64,000 bases of DNA from Ramlibacter ginsenosidimutans. Lineage in GTDB: Bacteria; Pseudomonadota; Gammaproteobacteria; Burkholderiales; Burkholderiaceae_C. The stretch is from the NCBI RefSeq assembly GCF_042678185.1, contig NZ_JBHUDQ010000016.1; one strand, written 5' to 3'. Under the pieces are notes generated by a model that saw only the letters and a program-made list of their open reading frames with translations, was not told the origin of the DNA and searched no databases. Of this stretch, positions 57,756-64,000 are shown piece after piece (position 1 is the stretch's first letter; each line of letters starts with the position of its first letter). A program made the position numbers and the translations under genes.

Positions 57756-59921
57756 CTAGCGCACGCTCGGCGCCGTGGTCGCGGGCGCCGGGATGAAGGG
57801 CGAGTTGAACTTGGGATTGCCGGGCGGCGGTGCGGCGATCTCCGGAGCGATCGGCGCGGTATCGACGTAGTTCAGCAAGGCGCTGGGCGCCGGCTGCGTG
57901 TTCTGCTGCTTGGCCCGCATCAGGTTGTAGCGGTCGATCGAAAGGGCGTCGCTGTCGGTCGTGTCGCGCACGATCACCGGCCGCAGGAACACCATCAGGT
58001 TGGTCTTGTTGCGCGAGCGGGTCTCGGTCTTGAACAGCGCGCCGAGTCCCGGCAGGTCGCCGAGGCCGGGCACCTTCTGCTGGTTGCCCGAGTACTGGTC
58101 CTGCAGCAGGCCGCCCAGCACCACCACGGCGCCGTCGTTCACCAGCACGTTGGACTCGATCACGCGCGTGTTCGTCGTCGGGCCGTTCAGGTTGTTCTCG
58201 GTGCCGGCCTGGACGGAGGACGCTTCCTGGTAGATGGTCAGGCGCACCGTGCCGTTGTCGTTGATCTGCGGCTTCACCCGCAGCGTGATGCCCACGTCCT
58301 TGCGCTCGATGGTCTGGAACGGGTTCACCGAGCTGTTGGAGGTGCCCGTGTTGGTGAACTGGCCCGTGATGAAGGGCACGTTCTGGCCGATGACGATCTT
58401 GGCTTCCTCGTTGTCCAGCGTGAGCAGCGTCGGCGTCGACAGCACGTTGCCGTCGCCGGTGCTGTCGAAGAAGCGCGCCAGCGCGCTCAGCACGTGCTTG
58501 CCGTTGATGTTGCGCACCAGGCCGAAGTTCAGGCCCGGGGACGGCGTCACGGGATTGGTGGTGTTGGTCGCGCCGGTGGCCAGGCCGATGATGTTGGTCC
58601 CGCCTATGGTGAAGTTCGAGCCCAGCACGCCGACCAGCGGGTCGGTGACGCTGTTCAGGAGCGTCTGCCACTGCACGCCGAATTCGGCGGCCTTGTCCTG
58701 GTTCACTTCCACGATCAGGCTTTCCACCAGCACCTGGGCGCGGCGGCCGTCGAGCTGGTCGATCACGGCGCGCAGCTGCCGGTACTGCGGTTCGGCCGCG
58801 GTGATGATCAGGGAGTTGGTGGCGGGATCGGCCTGGATCTGGCCGCCGGTGGTGGGCTGGGCCGAAGGCGCGACGGGCACGTTGGCGGCACTGCTCATCC
58901 CCGTGCTGCCGGCGCTGCTGATGTTGCTGGTCACCTGCGGCGTGCCCGCGGCCGGACTGCCGCCCGCCACGGTGGCCCCGGCATTGGCGGGATTCGAGCT
59001 CAGGCTGGTGAGCGCCGCGCGCAGCACGATGGCGAGCTTGGTCGCGTCGGCATTGCGCAGGTACACCACGTGCACGTTGCCCGCAGCCTCGCCCATCTCG
59101 GCGATGTCCAGGCGTTCGACGATGGAGCGCACCAGGTTCAGGCGCGCCGGATTGGCGGCGCGCACCAGCAGCGAATTGCTGCGGGGCTCCGCGATCACGG
59201 TCGTGCGGAACGCGGTGTCCGTCTGGCCGGCGCCGGCCTGCCCCGGCGCGCCGGGCGTCCCGCCGGGGCCGGACGCGTCGACCAGCCGCTGCACGATAGG
59301 CGCGAGGTCCATGGCTACCGCGTGCTGCAGGTTGATCACCTGGACGTCGGTGGCGTTCGCCACGTCGAGCGCGGCGATGATGCGGGCGATGCGCCGCAGG
59401 TTGTCGGCGTAGTCGGTGATCACCAGGGAGTTGTTGCCCGGGTTCACGTTGATGGTGTTGTTCGGGCTGATCAGCGGCCGCAGGATAGGCACGAGGTTGG
59501 CCGCGTGCTCGAAGTTCAGGCGGAAGATCTGCGTGACGATCTGGTTGCCGCCGGCCATGGTGCTGTCGACGGAGACAGCGCCGCTTTGCAGCTTGGCTTC
59601 GGCCTCGGGCACGACCTTCAGCAGGCCGCCGGCATCGACGACGGCGAACCCGGACAGGCGCAACGTGGCCACGAACTGGTTGAACGCGGTGGCCGGCGGC
59701 ACGGGCCGGTCGGTCGACAGCGTGATGGTGCCCTTGACGCGCGGGTCGACGACGATGTTGCGGCCGGTGATCGCGGCCATGGTGCGGGCCACGGCATCGA
59801 TGTCGGCGTTCACGAAATTGAGCGTGATCGGCTCGCTGGCGCGCTGCGCCTGCGTGAGCACCGGCACCGTGCCCAGGAGCACGGCGAGGGCGAGCGAGGC
59901 GGCGGCGAAACGGTAATTCAT
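57756..59921 (-). CDS. gspD: Type II secretion secretin GspD
   Basis: GspD is the 721-residue outer-membrane secretin. It begins with a signal peptide (MNYRFAAASLALAVLLGTV), then N0-N3 domains (VRTMAAITGRNIVVDPRVKG, repeated NATDVQVINLQHA-type units with Ser/Gly-rich loops), and a C-terminal secretin domain with VPGLGDLPGLGALF and TNLMVFLRPVIVRD. It forms the gated channel for folded exoproteins. No pilotin gene was seen. Confidence 0.97.
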   Translation of the reverse strand: MNYRFAAASLALAVLLGTVPVLTQAQRASEPITLNFVNADIDAVARTMAAITGRNIVVDPRVKGTITLSTDRPVPPATAFNQFVATLRLSGFAVVDAGGLLKVVPEAEAKLQSGAVSVDSTMAGGNQIVTQIFRLNFEHAANLVPILRPLISPNNTINVNPGNNSLVITDYADNLRRIARIIAALDVANATDVQVINLQHAVAMDLAPIVQRLVDASGPGGTPGAPGQAGAGQTDTAFRTTVIAEPRSNSLLVRAANPARLNLVRSIVERLDIAEMGEAAGNVHVVYLRNADATKLAIVLRAALTSLSSNPANAGATVAGGSPAAGTPQVTSNISSAGSTGMSSAANVPVAPSAQPTTGGQIQADPATNSLIITAAEPQYRQLRAVIDQLDGRRAQVLVESLIVEVNQDKAAEFGVQWQTLLNSVTDPLVGVLGSNFTIGGTNIIGLATGATNTTNPVTPSPGLNFGLVRNINGKHVLSALARFFDSTGDGNVLSTPTLLTLDNEEAKIVIGQNVPFITGQFTNTGTSNSSVNPFQTIERKDVGITLRVKPQINDNGTVRLTIYQEASSVQAGTENNLNGPTTNTRVIESNVLVNDGAVVVLGGLLQDQYSGNQQKVPGLGDLPGLGALFKTETRSRNKTNLMVFLRPVIVRDTTDSDALSIDRYNLMRAKQQNTQPAPSALLNYVDTAPIAPEIAAPPPGNPKFNSPFIPAPATTAPSVR

Positions 59922-59939
59922 GCGCTAGGGGTCCCGGTC

Positions 59940-60746
59940 TCAGCCGATGGAGATGAGCGAGCGGTCGCCGCTGCGGCGACCGATGATGTTCAGGAGATTG
60001 GCCAGGGCGGCTTCGCTGCCCGGCACGGCCGTCGCTTCCCCCTGGAAGCGCAGGCGTCCGCCGACCCACTCGCCGGAGCCCGCCAGCCGGAGGCTGCCCT
60101 CCAGCGTTTCCAGCCGCAGGCTTGCCTGCGTGCCGCCTTGCAAGGTGATGCGATAACTGCCCATGGGTCTCAGGGTAGACAGGCGGGACGCGACGCGTTG
60201 CGCCACCAACTCGGCGCGCCCTTCGATGCGGGGCCGGCCTTCGACCCATTCTACTGAAAGGCCTCGCGTGGAGAGGGCGACTTCACCGTCCAGTTGCAAT
60301 GTGTTCCAGGGCGTGCCGAGGCCCGAAAGGACAGCGGCGGGCCAGTGCGATGCGCCGTCGCCGACCTGCACGCGCAAGCCGGCCAGCCGCCACTGCGCGC
60401 GCACCGACAGGGGCTGGGTCGTGCAGCAGTCCGCCTGCACGCGCGCCGCGACGCCGTCCCACCGGGGCCGCATGGACCAGGAGATGGGTCCGGGCAGTGC
60501 GGCCGCATCCGTGCTGCCGCGGCCACCGCTGAGCACGAGGCGGCCCGAGCCGCCCCAGACCGTGCCGCGCGGGTCGGCCAGCAGCACTTCGCCGTGCGTG
60601 AGCTGCGCGATGCCACCGGCAAGCCAGCGCGCCGGCGCGAACACGATCAGCGCGAACAGGATGCCCAGCGCGGCGCCGGCCGCGGACCAGGCCCAGGGGC
60701 CTGCACGGGCGGTGCGGCGGGAGAGGCGCGGGACGCGGGCCACCAC
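59940..60746 (-). CDS. gspN: Type II secretion protein GspN
   Basis: This protein of about 268 residues has a single N-terminal helix (AWSAAGAALGILFALIVFAPA) and a beta-rich periplasmic body with VWGGSGRLVLSGG and LRLETLEGSLRLAG, as in GspN. It is an accessory inner-membrane component present in some type II systems. The start is probably a GTG at 60746 (or 60743), eight bases after the gspM stop; no ATG is available. Confidence 0.85.
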   Translation of the reverse strand: MVARVPRLSRRTARAGPWAWSAAGAALGILFALIVFAPARWLAGGIAQLTHGEVLLADPRGTVWGGSGRLVLSGGRGSTDAAALPGPISWSMRPRWDGVAARVQADCCTTQPLSVRAQWRLAGLRVQVGDGASHWPAAVLSGLGTPWNTLQLDGEVALSTRGLSVEWVEGRPRIEGRAELVAQRVASRLSTLRPMGSYRITLQGGTQASLRLETLEGSLRLAGSGEWVGGRLRFQGEATAVPGSEAALANLLNIIGRRSGDRSLISIG

Positions 60747-60754
60747 CGCGCGGA

Positions 60755-61234
60755 TCAGCGTGCGGGCAGCGCGAGCACGACGCTGCCGTCCCAGCCGCCT
60801 CCCGCGTTGCGCGTGAGGTGGGCTTCGCCGGGAATCGCGCGCGCGTTGGTGCGCACCTGTGCGAGCCACTGCGCCAGCGCACCGGCCGGCACGTTGGCCA
60901 GCGTGACGGTCACGCGGTCGCCGACGTTGCTGTAGCGCGCATTCGCGCCGAGCTGCTGGCGAACCGCCGCTTCCAGTTGCCGCATGGCCTCGTCCGGGTT
61001 CTGGCGAGGCAGCGACTGCATGGCCTTGGCCTGCGCCTGCAGGCGCTGCATGTGCGCGACCTGTGCGTCCAGCGCCCGGTGCTGCGCGTCTGCGGCACGC
61101 AGGGTGGAGATCGCCGGGCCCAGCGCAACCCACCAGAGCAGCGCGAGCAGCACGAGCCCGGTGGCGCCCGCCACGAGCGCCCGCTCGCGCGGCGCGAGGC
61201 CGTTCCACCACGCGAAGGCGGCCTGCCGGTTCAT
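60755..61234 (-). CDS. gspM: Type II secretion protein GspM
   Basis: The 159-residue inner-membrane platform protein has a cytoplasmic start (NRQAAFAWWNGLAPRERALV), one helix (TGLVLLALLWWVALGPAI) and a ferredoxin-like periplasmic domain. It binds GspL and stabilises the inner-membrane platform. Its ATG overlaps the gspL stop by 4 bases. Confidence 0.92.
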   Translation of the reverse strand: MNRQAAFAWWNGLAPRERALVAGATGLVLLALLWWVALGPAISTLRAADAQHRALDAQVAHMQRLQAQAKAMQSLPRQNPDEAMRQLEAAVRQQLGANARYSNVGDRVTVTLANVPAGALAQWLAQVRTNARAIPGEAHLTRNAGGGWDGSVVLALPAR

Positions 61235-62439
61235 CGCGCGTCCTCCGCGGCCACCAGCAGCACGGGCCCGTCGGCGCTCGCGCTGTAGCCAAGTGCGTGC
61301 AACTGCGTGGAGACGTTGCGCAGTTCGTCGGCCGTCAAGGACAGGCCGGAGGCGCGTAATTGCCCGCTGCTGTATTCCAGCCCGGTGGGTGCGCGGCCCG
61401 GCGGCACGGCGACGGCGAGCGCGCCCAGCAACGCATCGAGGTCGCGCGGGGAGGCCGCCCCCGTCTGCTGGCGCAGCGTCGCGACTTCGCGTTCCATCTG
61501 CACCGGCGCATCGACGACCACGCGCACCTGCGGGAAGGTGTCACGCAGCGTCCGGCTCACCGTCTCGCGCTGGCTGTCGAGGCTCGCGCGCTCCTTCCAC
61601 GCGAGTGCGTTCACGCCCACGACATTGACCAGCACCAGCAGCACGGCGCCCCAGCGCGCCGGCCGCCAGGCCGGGCTGCGCAGCACTTCGGTCCAGCCGG
61701 TGGCGAGCTTCTTCATCGCCCGGGCGCGCGACGAGCTGGCGAAATCGAATTGCGCCAGGTCCCAGCGGGTGCGCGCGGACAGCACCCAGCGCTGCGCTGC
61801 CTGCTGCAGGGTCCACGGACGCGGGATCACTTGTTCCGCAAGCGCCGCCACGGCCGGCTCCGTGAAGCGCGGCGTGTCTTCGGGCGCGGCGGGCAGCAAG
61901 GACAGGGCGCTCGCGGCCAGGGGCAGGGCGAGCACGCCTTCGTCGCTGCTGGCCACGAGCGTGGCGTGCTCCGGTTCGCCGATGGCGGAGAAGGCCAGCG
62001 GACCTTCCGGTGCGAACTCGGGCACGATGCGCGTCACCGTGCGGCCCGCGCCTTCCAGTGCTTGCAGGGCCTGGCGCAACCACGCACGGTCGCAAGCCGC
62101 GACCCAGGCCGGCGCGCCGCCGCGCGCGCCGGGCTCCAGCGCGAGATGCACGGCATCAGGGTCGTCCAGCAACTGCTCTTCCAGCAGGCCTTCGAGGGCG
62201 GCGCGCAGTCGCGGCGTGCCGGGCGCCAGGCCCTTGGGCAGCTCGACGCGATGCCAGGACACGGCCTCCACCGGCAGCAAGGCCACGATCTCCGCGCCCG
62301 CGCCGCGCGGGACGGGCAGCAGGGCGGCGGGAGCGCGACCGTGGTCGGCCGGCGTGCGGCCGTCCTCGGTCAGGGCGAAACCCCATTCGGTCGCACCGGT
62401 GACCGGGCCAGCAGGCAGTGAAACGACAAGCGTACTCAT
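61231..62439 (-). CDS. gspL: Type II secretion protein GspL
   Basis: This 402-residue bitopic protein has a cytoplasmic actin-like domain (about 1-260), a membrane helix near 268-285 (WGAVLLVLVNVVGVNALAW) and a periplasmic ferredoxin-like domain. It links the GspE ATPase to the platform. The start at 62439 (MSTLVVSLPAG) is clear, while longer in-frame sequence extends into gspK's intergenic space. Confidence 0.92.
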   Translation of the reverse strand: MSTLVVSLPAGPVTGATEWGFALTEDGRTPADHGRAPAALLPVPRGAGAEIVALLPVEAVSWHRVELPKGLAPGTPRLRAALEGLLEEQLLDDPDAVHLALEPGARGGAPAWVAACDRAWLRQALQALEGAGRTVTRIVPEFAPEGPLAFSAIGEPEHATLVASSDEGVLALPLAASALSLLPAAPEDTPRFTEPAVAALAEQVIPRPWTLQQAAQRWVLSARTRWDLAQFDFASSSRARAMKKLATGWTEVLRSPAWRPARWGAVLLVLVNVVGVNALAWKERASLDSQRETVSRTLRDTFPQVRVVVDAPVQMEREVATLRQQTGAASPRDLDALLGALAVAVPPGRAPTGLEYSSGQLRASGLSLTADELRNVSTQLHALGYSASADGPVLLVAAEDAR

Positions 62440-62491
62440 GGACTGCGGCGGATTGTAGGTGCGGGTGGGCGTTGCGGTGGGCGGGCGGCGA

Positions 62492-63475
62492 TCAAGGGGG
62501 ATTCGTGTTCGCAGCGGCAGGCAGGCCCTGGAAGGCCGTGCGCTCGCGCTGCAGGGTGAGCACGGAGCGGCCGTTGCGCTGGACCAGCGAGCGCTCCTCG
62601 ACCACGACGTCGCCATCCATGCGCAGCCGGCCGCGCACCTCGAAGTAGTTCGTGTCGACCGACGCCCCGGTGGCGTCGAACCTGGCGGCCTGCACGATCT
62701 TCGCCGGGTCGGTGATCGCGCGGAAGTGTTGCTGCTCGCGCGCGGTCACCAGCGTCTTCGCATCGGCCAGGCTGAGGTCGCGGCCCACCGCGTAGATCAC
62801 TTCGGCCGGCGCGGTGTTCAGGTTCACCCGCGTGGAGGCCGAAGGCAGGATGGTCACGTAGGGCGCAAGCGCCACGATCACGTCCTTGGGCACGCCCAGC
62901 CAGGCGAGCTGCTCGATGCGCTGCGGCATCAAGGGCGCGAGCGAGGCGTTGCGGTTGTCGACGCTGATGTCGGCGGCAAAGCGCAGGTTCTCGGCCAGCT
63001 TCGCGAGCTCCGTCTGCGGCAGCCCGAGCACGTCGAACAGCCGGCCGAAGGTCAGCATCCAGGCCTGGTTGATCGAGCCGGCCTGGACCAGGCACGCGAG
63101 GTTGAGCTTGGCCTGCTGGTCGGTGATTTCGCCCGACAGGAACACGTCATCCGCGTCGCTGGCCGCCGCGTCCATCGTGTTGTTCTGGTCGGCGGCGAGG
63201 AAGGTGGACAGGCGTGCTTCCTTCAGCGGCACCGCCCAGGGCTCCGACAGGTAGTCGGTGCGGTCCGAGTTGAAGTCCTCGCGCAGGATCAGCCGGGCCC
63301 AGTCGAGCGCGCCGGTGAGGATCCAGCCCGCCTGCACGCGGCTGCGGTCCGCGGTCTCGATTTCCACGCTGCGCCACTGGCGCCACAGCGCGGCTGCGGC
63401 GAAGCTCGCCACCAGCGTGACCGTGAGCATGGCCACGAGCAGCGCGGCCCCGGCTTGGCGTCGATGCAGCTTCAT
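62492..63475 (-). CDS. gspK: Type II secretion minor pseudopilin GspK
   Basis: This 327-residue minor pseudopilin has a type IV prepilin-like leader (MKLHRRQAGAALLVAML, cleaved before the hydrophobic helix at the Gly) and the large alpha-helical insert typical of GspK (EITDQQAKLNLACLV and helix-hairpin-helix-like LNTAPAEVIYAV). It caps the pseudopilus tip with GspI and GspJ. It overlaps the gspJ stop by 4 bases (ATGA). Confidence 0.94.
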   Translation of the reverse strand: MKLHRRQAGAALLVAMLTVTLVASFAAAALWRQWRSVEIETADRSRVQAGWILTGALDWARLILREDFNSDRTDYLSEPWAVPLKEARLSTFLAADQNNTMDAAASDADDVFLSGEITDQQAKLNLACLVQAGSINQAWMLTFGRLFDVLGLPQTELAKLAENLRFAADISVDNRNASLAPLMPQRIEQLAWLGVPKDVIVALAPYVTILPSASTRVNLNTAPAEVIYAVGRDLSLADAKTLVTAREQQHFRAITDPAKIVQAARFDATGASVDTNYFEVRGRLRMDGDVVVEERSLVQRNGRSVLTLQRERTAFQGLPAAANTNPP

Positions 63476-64000
63476 GGCGTGAGCGTCGGGCGCATCCAGT
63501 CGCGCAGCAGTTGTCCCGACAAGGCCTGTCCCGGCGGGATCTGCAGGATCAGGCGAACGCCGTCGGGCAGGGTGCCGGCCGATGGCGTGGCGGCAGTCGT
63601 CTTCGACACGACCGCCGCCGTGGTGCTGCTGTCCATGCCGGTGCCGGCGAGTGCACCGGAGCTGCCCGCATCGGTCGACTGCGGATTGGTCCAGGCGTTC
63701 TCGCGGAAGTAGAAGACCTGCCAGTCCGCCAGCGGCGTGATCGCCACTTCGTGCTGGCGCATCGCGTCGCTCGGGGCCTGCGCCCATCGGTCGGCCTCGG
63801 CCCACGCGCCATCCAGCTCGCCGCGGGTGGTGATCGGGTTGGATTCCCAGCGGCGCCACTGCCCGTCGCGCAGCGCCCAGCCGACGACGCGAATGCCGTC
63901 GCCCGCAGCCATGCTGCTGTGGCGGGTCAGGCGCAGCACGCGGCCGTTCCACTGCAGCCCGGGTGTGGGCGGAAACGTGGTGATCGCATCGAGGTCGGCG
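63472..64000 (-). CDS. gspJ: Type II secretion minor pseudopilin GspJ (partial, runs off the window)
   Basis: The C-terminal part, about 175 residues, remains. The frame stays open to base 64000, and its prepilin leader is outside the window. Sequence features such as WRRWESNP, WQVFYFRENAWTNP, and the final PDGVRLILQIPPGQALSGQLLRDW fit GspJ, which is found directly before gspK in these operons. The stop overlaps the gspK start. Confidence 0.88.
   Translation of the reverse strand, partial: ADLDAITTFPPTPGLQWNGRVLRLTRHSSMAAGDGIRVVGWALRDGQWRRWESNPITTRGELDGAWAEADRWAQAPSDAMRQHEVAITPLADWQVFYFRENAWTNPQSTDAGSSGALAGTGMDSSTTAAVVSKTTAATPSAGTLPDGVRLILQIPPGQALSGQLLRDWMRPTLTP

Noticed and set aside
56347..60249. 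1300-aa continuous minus-strand frame that fuses shadow sequence to GspE
   Set aside because: The part upstream of 57750 is out of frame with gspD and is Arg/Pro-rich noise; gspE starts at 57750.

Overview
The window reads as chromosomal DNA of a high-GC betaproteobacterium of the order Burkholderiales, most like Comamonadaceae (Ramlibacter/Variovorax type). This is inferred from gene order, codon use and protein style; no database search was possible. Most of the sequence is tightly packed coding DNA.

Layout. (1) 1-12.7 kb: the transcription/translation block tuf (3' end), tRNA-Trp, secE, nusG, rplK, rplA, rplJ, rplL, rpoB, rpoC, with a structured L10 leader, a hairpin between rplL and rpoB, and a strong terminator after rpoC. 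(2) 12.8-20.1 kb: a LemA-family protein, a flavocytochrome c-type pair (monohaem cytochrome plus FccB-like flavoprotein), rsmB, a DUF4390 protein, an NtrY-like kinase with a receiver-Fis regulator lacking the AAA+ domain, and tRNA-Phe. (3) 20.1-28.4 kb: an accessory island behind tRNA-Phe. It holds a nucleotidyltransferase-like orphan gene and a three-gene minus-strand operon: an HExxH metallopeptidase-like/ankyrin protein, a leucine-rich-repeat CHAT (caspase-like) protease, and a 262-aa protein that I recognise as a bacterial gasdermin (bGSDM). This is the most exciting item: a probable abortive-infection (pyroptosis-like) defence operon with an unusual ankyrin-metallopeptidase partner. (4) 28.4-51.4 kb: a stress and low-oxygen cluster comprising DedA-rhodanese, acyl-CoA ligase/GNAT with a thioesterase, PHA synthase, alcohol dehydrogenase, a BigR/SqrR-like regulator, an orphan PAS kinase, an APH/P-loop kinase, a YqjD/ElaB-like protein, an HPF-like protein, a carotenoid-desaturase-like oxidoreductase, a MacAB-like exporter, a universal stress protein, an Mg2+ P-type ATPase, a host-attachment family protein and a UbiB-family protein. 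Eleven FNR/ANR-type palindromes (TTGA-N6-TCAA or near matches) lie in its promoters. Most are about 62 nt ahead of a start codon and about 21 nt ahead of a -10-like hexamer, which points to one oxygen-responsive regulon. (5) 51.4-55.6 kb: rhomboid protease, cytochrome b561, an MCE protein with its PqiC-type lipoprotein, a HAD hydrolase and small proteins. (6) 56.3-64 kb: a type II secretion operon on the minus strand (gspJ-K-L-M-N-D-E), with gspJ running off the right edge.

How parts may work together. In the island, the LRR-CHAT protease would sense a cue and cut the short C-terminal inhibitory peptide from the gasdermin, which would then form membrane pores. The ankyrin/HExxH protein may be a sensor or a second protease. 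In the low-oxygen cluster an FNR-type activator would jointly switch on storage-polymer synthesis, acyl-CoA metabolism, ribosome hibernation, stress proteins, Mg2+ uptake and quinone-related functions as oxygen falls.

Dispersed repeats include a 35-bp REP-like element (1.57 kb and 56.27 kb, with a partial inverted copy at 56.21 kb), a long inverted repeat between the exporter ATPase and the universal stress gene, and a 9-bp tandem array between convergent genes at 52.66 kb. No CRISPR array, insertion sequence, transposase or integrase gene was seen.
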